A DNA stretch of 64,000 bases from Vibrio mangrovi (GTDB taxonomy: Bacteria; Pseudomonadota; Gammaproteobacteria; Enterobacterales; Vibrionaceae): positions 1,798,001 to 1,862,000 of the forward strand of contig NZ_AP024883.1 in the NCBI RefSeq assembly GCF_024346955.1, read 5' to 3'. The notes beneath the pieces are model-generated. The model saw only the letters and a list, made by a program, of their open reading frames with translations. It was not told where the DNA came from and made no database searches. Below, piece after piece: positions 1 to 10,298 of this stretch. A program made the position numbers and the translations under genes. Numbering within the stretch: position 1 is the stretch's first letter; every line of letters starts with the position of its first letter.

Positions 1-917
1 GCATCCTGAATTGCCTGAATCACTTCAGGGTGGCTGGACAAGCCAAGATAGCTGTTTGAACCGAACATCAGGAACTCGCGGCTTTTTCCGGTGGTTTCAT
101 CAAAAATCACCGCCCGGTTTTTACATGGTGTTTCTAAAGGCATGCCATACCAGTAGAGCTGGTTATCCCGTTTCTCATGGTAGAACTTCCGGAACTCGCG
201 GGCTTTGTGAAACAGATCCGGATGCTGGATACCGACGAAATCACGCATAGTCCGGGGATCGCCGATTTGTTTCCGATCTTCCTCCGAAGACATTGCGAGG
301 TGTGCATACGGGTCTTCATCATTATCCAGCTGTGGTTCTTCGGCTTTTGCAGTCACTGGTGGCCGGTATTGATCGCTATCCTGAGGCAGTTGTCCGGCAA
401 GTGCTGTTTTAAGTGCTGCCAGTGTATCTGCTTTGGGAAGTGCTAGTTTGGGATCCAGTCCCAGCATTGTCAGGAGTTCGCTTTGGACCGATAAAACATT
501 GATTGAGTCGATTCCCAGATCATTTTCGATCTGGGCATCCATACTTAACGTCTCAGCCGGATAACCACTATGCCGGGCAAATACCTGACAGATCATGTCA
601 TCAAGCCAGTTGAGCGCTGGTGCTGAAGTCGCAGTTTTCGCTGTAGGTAACTGATAATCCGAGTTTTCGATGTCTGCTACGATATCAGCAATGGTGTGAA
701 GTCTTTCGGTGATTAAAGGCACAGAAAGCCGTAACTGTTTAGTCAGCGAAGTGGCAATATCCGCCAGTGCAATCGAATCTACACCCAGATCATTTTCCAG
801 ATGGCTTGCAACAGACAGAGACTCAACCGGGTATTCGGTAATCTCGGAAAAAGTTTGCAGAATAAATTGTTGCAGGGCCTCTTTGGATGCCGTTTGAGGT
901 TTTTGCGTGTCTGTCAT
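1..917 (-). CDS. pigH: PigH, ACP-ACP-aminotransferase fusion of prodiginine biosynthesis (partial)
   Basis: The gene runs off the left edge; about 305 N-terminal codons are visible. Two acyl-carrier domains in tandem are seen, with phosphopantetheine serines at about residue 48 (in LGVDSIAL) and 138 (in LGIDSINV). They are followed by the beginning of an alpha-oxoamine-synthase-like PLP domain (FGSNSYLGLSSHPEV). This two-ACP plus AONS-like arrangement is diagnostic of PigH, which condenses the bipyrrole precursor with serine to give 4-hydroxy-2,2'-bipyrrole-5-methanol. The start ATG follows GGAG and overlaps the pigG stop as ATGA, indicating translational coupling in one operon. Confidence 0.9.
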   Translation of the reverse strand, partial: MTDTQKPQTASKEALQQFILQTFSEITEYPVESLSVASHLENDLGVDSIALADIATSLTKQLRLSVPLITERLHTIADIVADIENSDYQLPTAKTATSAPALNWLDDMICQVFARHSGYPAETLSMDAQIENDLGIDSINVLSVQSELLTMLGLDPKLALPKADTLAALKTALAGQLPQDSDQYRPPVTAKAEEPQLDNDEDPYAHLAMSSEEDRKQIGDPRTMRDFVGIQHPDLFHKAREFRKFYHEKRDNQLYWYGMPLETPCKNRAVIFDETTGKSREFLMFGSNSYLGLSSHPEVIQAIQD

Positions 918-1177
918 GCTTTTTCTCCTTCAGTTTTATTGGCCTTCAACCGCTCAACAAGCGATACCATGGCTGCAACGGATGCGAAATTTTCCGGATA
1001 GATATCCTGCATTTTTATCTCAACCTGAGCTTCACTTTTCAGAAAATCGACCAGATCAAAAATTGCAGCAGAATCAACAATATTCAGTTCAAATAACGGT
1101 GTTTGGCTATCAAGACCATCACTGTCTCCGTCAAGGAACTGCTGGGCGATATGCTGAATTAAATGGGTTGCTAACAT
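914..1177 (-). CDS. pigG: PigG, peptidyl carrier protein for proline
   Basis: An 87-residue carrier protein, the length known for PigG. The phosphopantetheine serine lies in IVDSAAIF at about residue 36. In prodiginine synthesis the PCP carries prolyl thioester that is oxidised to pyrrolyl thioester. An in-frame start 39 bases upstream exists, but the ATG chosen has AAGGAG seven bases before it. The stop overlaps pigH by four bases, and pigF ends 10 bases upstream. Confidence 0.88.
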   Translation of the reverse strand: MLATHLIQHIAQQFLDGDSDGLDSQTPLFELNIVDSAAIFDLVDFLKSEAQVEIKMQDIYPENFASVAAMVSLVERLKANKTEGEKA

Positions 1178-1187
1178 AGAAAGCTCC

Positions 1188-2222
1188 TTAAAGACTGGCC
1201 GATTGAGGTTTATCACCGCAGATTAATGTCCGGGGACCGGAAATATTGATGAGTCTGACATTTTCAAACCCAACAGCCCGGAAACGTTCCAGATATTCTT
1301 CGGTACTGCTTTCGATACCGCCATCGGTTGATACCAGCATGTTCAGAGAGAGTAGTGCTGTAAATTCCGGGCCGGATTTTTCATCGTTCAGCGGGGTTTC
1401 TGAGGCCATGAAGCATCCGCCGGCTGGCATCGCATCGTAGATATTTTTCAGAATAGTCATCTGAATTTCCGGAGCATAGTCATGCAGCATCCAGCCCAAA
1501 TGGATCAGGTCATAGTCCTGCAAGGCGAGTTTTCCGGCGATCACATCACCTTCAATGACATTAATTCGGTCGCCGTATCCCTGTACGGCGAGTTTATCCC
1601 GCAGAAATGCACAGGCCTGAGGCAATTCGCAAATCGTCAGATGAATATCCGGATTGATACCGGCGACAGCAATCGGTAACGTGCCGATACCACTGCCGAT
1701 GTCCAGAAATGAACGGTGTTGGGAGAAATCGTAATCCTGTACGAATCCGTGAATAAAAGGGGCTGCAAATTTGCCGAGGAATTCCTGAAAATCCGTTACA
1801 TCTTCCGGATTCTGATAGAGAATATCAAACCAGCTCCGGTCATCGCCGAATACGGCCTGACGTTGGTTTGTGTCACTGGTAACAGCCGATTTCAGTTCTC
1901 CCCATAACGGATAGAGGAAAGTATCGATATGACGTCCCAGCCATCCCAGCCACATGGGTTCATGGCTGACCAGAAACGAGGCATGTTCCTGTGGCAGGTG
2001 GTAGTTGTCGCCCTGTTTTTCCAGATAACCCATGGCACGCAAGCCGATTAATAGCTGCTCAACGGAGCGGAGCGGGCTTTTGAGTTTATCGGCAATCTCT
2101 CCGGCACTCAGATCCTGAGTGTGTAAGTGGTCAAATAGTTTTAAATCTAATGCGGCTGTCAGTGTTTTAGCCTGAAAAAAGCCCATCATCTGATCAACTG
2201 CGTCTTGTTTGGTTAATGTCAT
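1188..2222 (-). CDS. pigF: PigF, S-adenosylmethionine O-methyltransferase
   Basis: 344 residues. An N-terminal winged-helix dimerisation region is followed by a class I methyltransferase fold with the SAM glycine motif FLDIGSGIGTLPIAV at about residues 168-182 and an acidic turn ICELPQA. This is the plant-type O-methyltransferase family. In this operon it fits PigF, which methylates 4-hydroxy-bipyrrole-carbaldehyde to the methoxy-bipyrrole MBC. The ATG is preceded by AAGG. It lies 50 bases after pigE on the same strand. Confidence 0.88.
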   Translation of the reverse strand: MTLTKQDAVDQMMGFFQAKTLTAALDLKLFDHLHTQDLSAGEIADKLKSPLRSVEQLLIGLRAMGYLEKQGDNYHLPQEHASFLVSHEPMWLGWLGRHIDTFLYPLWGELKSAVTSDTNQRQAVFGDDRSWFDILYQNPEDVTDFQEFLGKFAAPFIHGFVQDYDFSQHRSFLDIGSGIGTLPIAVAGINPDIHLTICELPQACAFLRDKLAVQGYGDRINVIEGDVIAGKLALQDYDLIHLGWMLHDYAPEIQMTILKNIYDAMPAGGCFMASETPLNDEKSGPEFTALLSLNMLVSTDGGIESSTEEYLERFRAVGFENVRLINISGPRTLICGDKPQSASL

Positions 2223-2272
2223 GAGAAATTCCTTTATTCTTGCTTGTTTAATTCAGCTATTTAATCCAGCTA

Positions 2273-4831
2273 TCAATCCATAAATGTCGATAGTTCTTCA
2301 CAGACATCTGCAAAAGCGGCGACAAATCGTTCCATCTCTTCCTGAGCGATGATCAGAGGAGGCTGAATACGAATGACGGTTGAGCTATTCGCGGTAATAA
2401 AAGTCAGAATGTTGTGATCCAGACACAGCTTGGTTACAAATTTCATACAGAACATTTCGCCTAGCGACTGTTCCATACGGGTCATGGCAATTTGCAGATG
2501 TTCACGAACCGGGTCAGGCAGGAACTTCCACATGGTGTGCCAGTCACCAGGCAGACGGGTAGCAAATTCACGGGCAGATGCAGCAACTGCACCGGCAAAG
2601 GACTGTTCAAACTGGATTCCCAGCATCAGACCCCGGCCACGAATTTCCCGGATAAACGGATACTTGGCTGCTATTTCTTCCAGTGCCTGTTTCAGGTACA
2701 GACCTGAGCGTGCAGCCTGTGCAGGCAGGTCTTGAGCGACCATTTCCCGTAGGGCATTCAGGGCAACGACTGAGGCTACGTTTCCGCCACCGAATGTAGA
2801 GCTGTGAACCAGAAAACGATCCGCAGTGCCATAAGCCTGTTGCCAGAGATCAGCCCGGCACAGCGTTGCTCCGATCGGTACCAGACCTCCGGAAAGGGAC
2901 TTCGACAGCATCAGTACATCAGGTTCCAGGTCATCCCATTCGCAGGCAAACAGCTTGCCGGTACGTCCGAGCCCGGTCTGTACTTCATCAACCATCAGCA
3001 GCGTTCCTGTTTCCCGACATAAGCGCTGGGCTGTTTGCAGGTAGCCGTCCGGGAAGACATGTACGCCACCTTCTCCCTGAATGGGTTCAATCATCAAAGC
3101 ACCAACATCTTCGCGGCGTAACGCGGTTTCTAATGCTTCCAGATCGGCAAAAGGCACTTCAACCATGTGCTCCAGCAACGGAGAGAAATAACGACGATGC
3201 TTATCCCGGCCGGTCAGAGACAGTGCACCGAGGGTTTTACCGTGATAACTGTTGTTGATGTATGCGATACCGGGTTTACCCGTTGATGCTTTCGCAATCT
3301 TAATTGCAGCTTCAACGGCTTCTGTGCCTGAGTTACTGAAGAAGACGCGTCCCATATTGCCGGGAGCGAGATAACACAACAGTTCTGCCAGTTTTGCCGT
3401 CTGTTCCGGAATTGAAATGTACTGAATGAAGTTTGGTCCTTGAGCATCCAGATAATCCTTCAAAGCAGTGACCAGCGGCTGTGGATTGTGTCCCAGGCTC
3501 AGACAACCGTAACCGGCGACCATATCGAGAAACGGTGTGTTGTCTGCGGTCCACAGTGTGGTTCCTGAAGCTCGCTCAAAAACATTGTCACAGTGTTGCA
3601 GGCGGAGAAAATCAACCATCATCGGATTGACGTACTGGCGATAGCGATCCAGTGTATCTTCACGTTCAGCGGTCTGGTTAAGCAGCCCGTCGATGAAAGC
3701 CAGTTGTGTTGACTGGGTTGACATATCCGCACGATTGTCATAGATATCCTGATGATAATAGCGCTTGAGATTTGTGACTTGCTGACGTTCGATCCGTTCA
3801 CCGTAAGAGGCCAGCGGATAGGCATAAAATCCGTGTTTCTCGGCAATTTCACCGATCTCAAGGACTTTTTCCGGGGGCAGGTAGCGTCCCAGTGAGAACT
3901 TTTCCCGGCGTCCTTCAAGCGCCAGCACAATGGTTTCTGCCATGCAGCCGTTTAACTGCTGTTTGATCGTGACATTGAGCGATTCTCCACCCAGTTTGAC
4001 TGCATCCGTTGCGGTGACGCAGCCGCCATCAATGATCAGAATATCTTCTCTGTCAGGACGGACATCAGTATCGACATCTCTGGGCAGGGCAATATCAATA
4101 AAGATCGAGCCGGGTTGCAGTCGGGCAGTTTCAATAATTCCACCGGAAGATGTTGCTCCGGCAAACAGCCGACAATTCTCGTAGAGTGTCTGCGGGTCGC
4201 CGGTTAACGTGACGCGGTCACGGTATTGTTCCGGCAGGTGACTGAGAAGTTCTTCCTGATCTTTATGGCTAGCCCGGTGTAGCAGGTAGAGCGAATAGCC
4301 TTCAGCCAGTAACAGCCGGCTCAGAGCCAGACAGATTGAACCGGGATAACCGACAATCGCAATGGGTTCTTTCTCCGGATTAATCTCCAGCCATTCGGTA
4401 ATTTGCCGTAAAGCCCGGTATCCGGCATAAGTCGTCAGTGAATTACCAGAAGTCACCGGCACCGGTGATTTCTCGGCAGTTGCTTCTCCGCGCCGGCCGA
4501 CAATCGATGTAAACCCGCCTAAACCGACCAGCTCAGCGCCATCTTCAACCAGTTCTTCAATCCCCTGAAGAACCCGCTGGGCAATGACCCGTGGTTCCGC
4601 CAGCATTTCGTCGGCGATCAGCGGCATATAGCGAATGATACCTTCACAGGTTGCACCGCTTGCCGAAGTGACCCGGGCAAAATTCATAAACGGCACCAGA
4701 TTCTCTTTGTGCCATAACTCACGGCTGTAACCACTGTGAAGCTCATTTGAACTGCGCTGGAGCATATCCAGCATCTTGACATAACGTTTTAACCCAACGG
4801 ATGTTGGATGAGCAATGAACCCAAACTTCAT
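2273..4831 (-). CDS. pigE: PigE, thioester reductase/aminotransferase fusion
   Basis: 852 residues, matching the length of PigE. The N-terminal ~380 residues look like an acyl-thioester/aldehyde-forming Rossmann domain (for example GLGGFTSIVGRRGEA). The C-terminal half is a class III PLP aminotransferase, with the PLP lysine in MLSKSLSGGL and the upstream aspartate in LMVDEVQTGLGRTG. In prodigiosin synthesis PigE transaminates 3-acetyloctanal towards 2-methyl-3-n-amyl-pyrroline, the monopyrrole precursor. The ATG overlaps the pigD stop (ATGA). Confidence 0.9.
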   Translation of the reverse strand: MKFGFIAHPTSVGLKRYVKMLDMLQRSSNELHSGYSRELWHKENLVPFMNFARVTSASGATCEGIIRYMPLIADEMLAEPRVIAQRVLQGIEELVEDGAELVGLGGFTSIVGRRGEATAEKSPVPVTSGNSLTTYAGYRALRQITEWLEINPEKEPIAIVGYPGSICLALSRLLLAEGYSLYLLHRASHKDQEELLSHLPEQYRDRVTLTGDPQTLYENCRLFAGATSSGGIIETARLQPGSIFIDIALPRDVDTDVRPDREDILIIDGGCVTATDAVKLGGESLNVTIKQQLNGCMAETIVLALEGRREKFSLGRYLPPEKVLEIGEIAEKHGFYAYPLASYGERIERQQVTNLKRYYHQDIYDNRADMSTQSTQLAFIDGLLNQTAEREDTLDRYRQYVNPMMVDFLRLQHCDNVFERASGTTLWTADNTPFLDMVAGYGCLSLGHNPQPLVTALKDYLDAQGPNFIQYISIPEQTAKLAELLCYLAPGNMGRVFFSNSGTEAVEAAIKIAKASTGKPGIAYINNSYHGKTLGALSLTGRDKHRRYFSPLLEHMVEVPFADLEALETALRREDVGALMIEPIQGEGGVHVFPDGYLQTAQRLCRETGTLLMVDEVQTGLGRTGKLFACEWDDLEPDVLMLSKSLSGGLVPIGATLCRADLWQQAYGTADRFLVHSSTFGGGNVASVVALNALREMVAQDLPAQAARSGLYLKQALEEIAAKYPFIREIRGRGLMLGIQFEQSFAGAVAASAREFATRLPGDWHTMWKFLPDPVREHLQIAMTRMEQSLGEMFCMKFVTKLCLDHNILTFITANSSTVIRIQPPLIIAQEEMERFVAAFADVCEELSTFMD

Positions 4832-7416
4832 GATGTGACTTCCTTCGCTTGAATTTGATCAAATGACTGGCTGGCCGATTCGGATTGACTGGCTGCCGCC
4901 GTACGTTGCTGTAATGTCTCTTTGTCACAGGGATCACGTTGCCAGCCTTTGGCTGTAGCCAGTGAGATCCCGTCGCCTTCATTGTTATGGCCAAGAACAA
5001 CAGAGAATAGGTTGAGCCGTTTAGGACTGGTCAGAGCATCCCGGATGACGGTTTCATCAAAATGCGTCAGAGTCTGACTTTTAATCTGAAACTCATTGAT
5101 GGTCTGTTCAAATCCCGGTTGGTCGAGATTCATCAGACGCATCTGCCGGGATGTCCGGTTAAAGAGAATTCGTTCCTGATAGGTGTTAATGACCGATAAT
5201 CCGCCATTACAGAAATAGAACACGGTAATGCTTTTATGCAGCAGATCCGGGTGAGTCAGAATGTTATCGATAAATGCCGGGAGCATATCGGGCACAATGC
5301 CTTTGGCTCCGTCACCGATGAAAGCAATGACATGTGTCGGACTGGTGTGTGCCAGATAGTTGGTTGCAAGCAGAGCATCGCCCATCAACGCACGCCCATA
5401 CCAGCCGGAGAACCCGCGCCGGGTTCTGGCAACATTTCTGACGGCTGAAATACCGCATCGTCCGACATCGTAAACACCGGTGTAGTCATACGACTGGGTT
5501 TCGATCAGATCTTCAATCACGCCATTGAGTTGAGAGAAGAAATAATTCGGTGACATAGGAAGTGTCGGCAGACGGCTGACTACATCCGAAGGAGAATCCA
5601 GATATGACTGGATCAGCGACTGGCGTTTTTCCCGCAGAGCATCACTGACATTCAGATTCGCTTTGACTGCCTTCAGGAAAGTCAGACAATCCATATGCAG
5701 ATGAATATTGGCATAAGGCGAGAGATGACGTTCATCATGGGTCAGCTGAACGAGATGAATTTTATTTTCCAGACGTCCGTCAGAGAATGGGGTAGTGATC
5801 TGCGCAACCCGGCTTTTAATCATGAACAGGCTTTGTTCGCTGATTGGATTGATTTTGTCCCGGGTGTGCATGAAGTTATATACCCGAGGGCTATAACCGT
5901 AGATAGCCAGCGTTCCCAGATAGTGAGGGTTGCGTTTTCCCTGATAATATTTTGGTGCCGTACCGGGATGGGCAAGAGAATCAACCAGTGCAATACCGGC
6001 TTTTTCTGCAATCTCATGAATGAGCGTGTATTCATCATCAGTGACCGGACCTAACTGCCAGATCAGTTTTTCCGGACCGGTATTGATCAGTTGCATCGCC
6101 TGTTCAAACGCTTCACCTGATACCGGAGACGGGTCTGAAGGCTGAATCGGCAGGCTGGCGGTTTCGCTGATAACATGATCCAGCGGCAGACTCGATTCCA
6201 GTACATTCTGAGTGGCAAGAATAACTACCGGTCCCTGATTGAGGTGATACAGACGGAAAACTTCCGTCAGCCCTTCAGCCAGTTTATTTACATCGTGAAT
6301 ATAGACATAGGGAATCCGCCGGGCTTGCAGCACTTCGCGCATATCTTCCGTCGGTGTCAGTGTCCCCTGGAAGCTGTACCACTGGTTATTACGGTTCTCG
6401 GCAACAACAAGAATCCCTTTGGCAGCGGTTTCCCGCAAATTGGCTAGTGTTCCTTTGAACTCATCCATCATGCCGGAGGTAACCACACCGAGGAAAGGCA
6501 TTCGGTAGAGCTGCCAGTTTGCAATTGCACCGCAGGCGATCGCATGTTCATTCGGTCCCCGTAGGGTCAATGCTCCGTGTGCTTCAGCATGTTTATCCAG
6601 ATAGCCGATCAGATTGGAAACGATTGAGCCGGTGTAATAGGAGAATAGCCACTGGTCCGGCGTAACATCTTCGAAGAAACGGATCAGCTGATCAGCCAGC
6701 GCATTATGCAGTGCCATGGCTCCTTCGGGTTTTACCCGGCGGTTGGTATAATTCATTTCGAAGAAGTCCATCCACAGACAGAGCAGTTCCGTCTGGAAGA
6801 CTTTCGGATCTTTGGAACGGACGATCTCCCGGTATTGCTGAGGAAGGTAGCGACAGGGCGAACGCAGGTTACGAATGAATGTTACTGTCGAAAACGTGGT
6901 GTAAAACGCTGGAATCCCGGTTTTTTGCATCGCACAGTAGAATGCGTCCAGATCCCGGTCAATTTTTTCAATCTGATCATCGCTTTGTCCTAAAGAGGCC
7001 TGATCATAAAACAGCATCCCAACCTGAAATGCCGATTGTTCTTCCAGCGCATGGGTATAGACGATTTTGCCGGTGGCTTCAGCCAGACTGCTACATTGAA
7101 TAACCTGAATATTAATAGCTTTTTTCTGCTCTTTCAGAAAATGAATTGCTTTTCCCCGGGTCTCCAGATAGAGATCGTCATAGGATAAACCGAGGAGCTG
7201 TAAAGGAAGATCCGACTGGATATGTACCTGATTAAATGAATAATCCCGGATGTCATTTAATACGCTCAGGCCGGTCTGAAAAAAAGAGGGATCTCGGGTT
7301 ACGACAATCACACCAACAGTAATGGTGTCGAGTTTCATATGAGATTGCTCTTCCTGACTCGCTTGCCAAAACTGCTCATATAAGGCTCCGGAAGCGGTTG
7401 TTGCTTGTCCTATCAT
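4828..7416 (-). CDS. pigD: PigD, thiamine-diphosphate-dependent 3-acetyloctanal synthase
   Basis: 862 residues. The C-terminal half contains the ThDP/Mg motif GDGAKGIVPDML, ending with FCNGG, and the middle resembles the ThDP-enzyme central domain (PGTAPKYYQGKRNPHYLG). Known PigD adds pyruvate to 2-octenal in a Stetter-type reaction with CO2 loss, giving 3-acetyloctanal for PigE. The start ATG is preceded by AAGGAA. It is separated from pigC by 212 bases that contain a perfect palindrome (7534-7552). Confidence 0.9.
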   Translation of the reverse strand: MIGQATTASGALYEQFWQASQEEQSHMKLDTITVGVIVVTRDPSFFQTGLSVLNDIRDYSFNQVHIQSDLPLQLLGLSYDDLYLETRGKAIHFLKEQKKAINIQVIQCSSLAEATGKIVYTHALEEQSAFQVGMLFYDQASLGQSDDQIEKIDRDLDAFYCAMQKTGIPAFYTTFSTVTFIRNLRSPCRYLPQQYREIVRSKDPKVFQTELLCLWMDFFEMNYTNRRVKPEGAMALHNALADQLIRFFEDVTPDQWLFSYYTGSIVSNLIGYLDKHAEAHGALTLRGPNEHAIACGAIANWQLYRMPFLGVVTSGMMDEFKGTLANLRETAAKGILVVAENRNNQWYSFQGTLTPTEDMREVLQARRIPYVYIHDVNKLAEGLTEVFRLYHLNQGPVVILATQNVLESSLPLDHVISETASLPIQPSDPSPVSGEAFEQAMQLINTGPEKLIWQLGPVTDDEYTLIHEIAEKAGIALVDSLAHPGTAPKYYQGKRNPHYLGTLAIYGYSPRVYNFMHTRDKINPISEQSLFMIKSRVAQITTPFSDGRLENKIHLVQLTHDERHLSPYANIHLHMDCLTFLKAVKANLNVSDALREKRQSLIQSYLDSPSDVVSRLPTLPMSPNYFFSQLNGVIEDLIETQSYDYTGVYDVGRCGISAVRNVARTRRGFSGWYGRALMGDALLATNYLAHTSPTHVIAFIGDGAKGIVPDMLPAFIDNILTHPDLLHKSITVFYFCNGGLSVINTYQERILFNRTSRQMRLMNLDQPGFEQTINEFQIKSQTLTHFDETVIRDALTSPKRLNLFSVVLGHNNEGDGISLATAKGWQRDPCDKETLQQRTAAASQSESASQSFDQIQAKEVTS

Positions 7417-7533
7417 GTATCAGTTCCTTGTTTTCGCTGAAATCATGCAAGTTGTGCAAATCGCATGTTTGTCAGGCGGGGAAACGCTGCATTTCATCAA
7501 TGACGCCCAGAAAAAACCGCAGCCGTCCCCGCC

Positions 7534-7552
7534 GAATCATCAGTGATGATTC
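7534..7552. other. 19-base palindrome in the pigC-pigD gap
   Basis: GAATCATCA and TGATGATTC flank a single G within the only long intercistronic gap of the pig operon (7417-7628). No T-run follows on the minus strand, so it is not a typical intrinsic terminator. It could stabilise or process the mRNA, or bind a dimeric regulator. Confidence 0.45.
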
Positions 7553-7628
7553 GATGTCTGTGTGCTAAATAATGGTGATCATGGCGACAGTTTCTGCCGC
7601 CGGTATTCTTGACTTTTGTCTCTGGTGA

Positions 7629-10298
7629 CTACTCTTCCTGACGCTGAATCATGATGTGTCCGTTATCCCCGTCGACAATGAGCGTATCGCCGCTTTTGAT
7701 CTGCTGGGTGGCTGTTTTCAGATTGACCACCGCCGGGATACCAAACTCACGGGCAACAATACAGCTGTGGGAGAGGGCGGAACCGATATCAGTGACAACA
7801 CCACCAGCCAGAGCAAACAGTGGTGTCCAGCTTGCATCGGTGAATCGTGCAACCAGTATTTCACCGGGTTGTAGTTCTCCGGCCTGCGCCTGCAAATCGG
7901 TAATTACTCTGGCTTTGGCAACGATTTGTCCCGGGCTTGCCGCCAGTCCTTTTAACTGATCGGTATTATCAGACGCTGCAACTCTGAGTTGTGGCGTATA
8001 GCCTCCGATAATTGCCAGTGGCGGTTCATCGGCATGCGTATTCAGCAGATGCTGATGACGATTTTCATTGAGCACATCCGCGGAGAAGGCTTCGTCGGCA
8101 GAAATACGTCCGGCGACATAATCGCGAAAACGCTGAAAATCGATGTAGGGCAGATCTTCACGGCGCACAATTTCTTTAGATTCCAGACGTCCCAGAACTT
8201 CTAACATGATGATCCGGTAAAACCATGTCTCCGTGATAAATGTCGGACGGGTGGCTTCCCGCCGCTCTGCCATCACACCGTAGAGCTTCATCAGCATTTT
8301 CAGCTTCAGCCGCGCCATCCGGGGAAGTCCGTTTAATAACTGAGCACTGTCCTGATTCCGGAGCGTTTCCGTTTCTTTGAGTTTTTCCTGAAGATTGACC
8401 GGGTGCTGGAGATACATCTTCATCACTTGCAGCAGATAGCTGGGATCATCCCGCCAGCGTGGAATACTCAGTTCAAACTCCTGTCTGCCTCTGGCACCGA
8501 ATTCAAACAGAAACGCTTCAAATGGCCCGTTCCAGAATGTCCGGCCTTCACTGTCTTGCTGAAGAATATCTGCAAGTTCAGACGCATCATGTTGTTCGAA
8601 AAGTTTTTTCAGTTGGGGCTGGCGATTAATAGTTTCAACCAGCTTAATAATTCCCAGCGTGACTTCAATTGTCCGCAGGTTATTCATTGATGCTTTAATC
8701 CGGTTCTGCAAACCATTTCCCTGATCTCCCAGATACTTATCACAGGTTTCGGTTAAAGCATCATACAGTGCGAAAGATTGCAGAAAGAAAGGCATATATG
8801 CTGCACAACTTTCCAGAAAATACTTATCAGCCCGTTCCAGTTCCCGATTGAGATCTGCCAGAGTCATTTTGCTTAAATCCAGAGCCAGAAAACGCTTAGT
8901 TTCCTGCTGGCGCAGCTCGATCATCTGTTCCACGATTTTCGGTGCATGGCGGACATTATGAATCTGCTGTTTCAGCCAGTGCCAGGCACTTTTGGCATAA
9001 TCCCATCCCTGAACACCCGGACCGTAAGGGTTCTGATAATGGCTAAAATCAATATCGTCAGTGGCGTAGCGCGTGGTAAATTTCATCTCATCACGGGTTG
9101 GCGGACATTGTCTGAGCATATGTGCCGAGCCGGAAATATTCAGATAGACATGTCCCTGAATGTAACCCATATAAATGGTCCAGTCGGAGATGTCCGCCAT
9201 CCCCATGGTCTGGATCGCAGGCCCGTGAATATGTTTCTGATAATACTGGCAGAATGAAAGGCCCAGCGGTGTCATCAGGCCGGTGACAATTTCGCCGGTA
9301 TCCATCCGGGAAAATAAAGCGCCTTCTTTAACCGACTGACGGGTTTCCCACGGGTTGGCATAGATAACAGTCGCAGCTTTTGCTTCTGTCGTGACCGGAC
9401 GAGCCTGTAACAGCCAGACTTTGTTATCTTTGACTGCCCATTCAATATCCAGATCGGTACCGTAGATAAGACGGGCCTGCCGGGCCAGACGGTTCAGCTC
9501 GGCAAGATGTTCCTGACTCAGACTTGGAACATCGCGTAAAGGTTCGGGAGTCGGGAGAATTGTTACCCGTCCTTTGTCGTCACACTGACAATAGTTGGGT
9601 TTTGAACGAACCTCCTGAGCGATGACCGTCCCAGTAGCTTTGTCGAGTGTAAAGGTATCTGTTGTCACCTGACCGGAAACAACACCTTCACCCAGTCCCC
9701 AGCAGCTGTCGATCACGACATGATCCTGATTGCCGGATAGTGGATCCCGGGTAAACATTACCCCGGCAGCATCGGCATCAATCATTTCCTGAAGGACGAC
9801 AGCAATCGCACTCTGAGATACATGTCCCTGACGATGTTCCTGACGATAAAGTTCAGCCCGGTCAGCCCAGAGTGAAGCCCAGCATGAACGAACCTTATGC
9901 AGCACATCCTGAATTCCCTGAACGTGCAGATAGGTTTCGTACTGACCGGCAAACGATTGTGACTGACCATCTTCATCCAGTGCCGATGAACGAACTGCGA
10001 TACGGGGATTCTCTCCCAGATTCTGATAAGCCTGCTGAATTGCCTGTTTGATGGACTCAGGAATATCGGCATTTAAAATTGTTTCCCGGACTTGTGCCAT
10101 TTCTCCGGATGTCAGGAGCGGGGCAGGCAATGTCTCCCGGATGAACTGCTGATAGGCATCAGCAGTAACACAGAATGCGACCGGGACAGGAAGACCGGCA
10201 TGCACCAGATGATTGAGCGAATAAGCTTTCCCACCCAGATGCTGATGGGCCAGTTGCTGATCCCCGGAAATACCGACAACAATATTTGAATCTGTCAT
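7629..10298 (-). CDS. pigC: PigC, prodigiosin-condensing enzyme (PEP-synthase-like)
   Basis: 889 residues, as expected for PigC (about 888). The N-terminus is a PPDK/PEP-synthase ATP-binding domain (GGKAYSLNHL). The C-terminus carries the swivelling phosphohistidine domain with ALSHSCIVAREFGIPAVV, where the His is the phospho-acceptor. PigC joins MBC and 2-methyl-3-n-amyl-pyrrole into prodigiosin at the expense of ATP. The start is strong (GGAGG, seven bases, ATG) and overlaps the pigB stop by four bases. Confidence 0.93.
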   Translation of the reverse strand: MTDSNIVVGISGDQQLAHQHLGGKAYSLNHLVHAGLPVPVAFCVTADAYQQFIRETLPAPLLTSGEMAQVRETILNADIPESIKQAIQQAYQNLGENPRIAVRSSALDEDGQSQSFAGQYETYLHVQGIQDVLHKVRSCWASLWADRAELYRQEHRQGHVSQSAIAVVLQEMIDADAAGVMFTRDPLSGNQDHVVIDSCWGLGEGVVSGQVTTDTFTLDKATGTVIAQEVRSKPNYCQCDDKGRVTILPTPEPLRDVPSLSQEHLAELNRLARQARLIYGTDLDIEWAVKDNKVWLLQARPVTTEAKAATVIYANPWETRQSVKEGALFSRMDTGEIVTGLMTPLGLSFCQYYQKHIHGPAIQTMGMADISDWTIYMGYIQGHVYLNISGSAHMLRQCPPTRDEMKFTTRYATDDIDFSHYQNPYGPGVQGWDYAKSAWHWLKQQIHNVRHAPKIVEQMIELRQQETKRFLALDLSKMTLADLNRELERADKYFLESCAAYMPFFLQSFALYDALTETCDKYLGDQGNGLQNRIKASMNNLRTIEVTLGIIKLVETINRQPQLKKLFEQHDASELADILQQDSEGRTFWNGPFEAFLFEFGARGRQEFELSIPRWRDDPSYLLQVMKMYLQHPVNLQEKLKETETLRNQDSAQLLNGLPRMARLKLKMLMKLYGVMAERREATRPTFITETWFYRIIMLEVLGRLESKEIVRREDLPYIDFQRFRDYVAGRISADEAFSADVLNENRHQHLLNTHADEPPLAIIGGYTPQLRVAASDNTDQLKGLAASPGQIVAKARVITDLQAQAGELQPGEILVARFTDASWTPLFALAGGVVTDIGSALSHSCIVAREFGIPAVVNLKTATQQIKSGDTLIVDGDNGHIMIQRQEE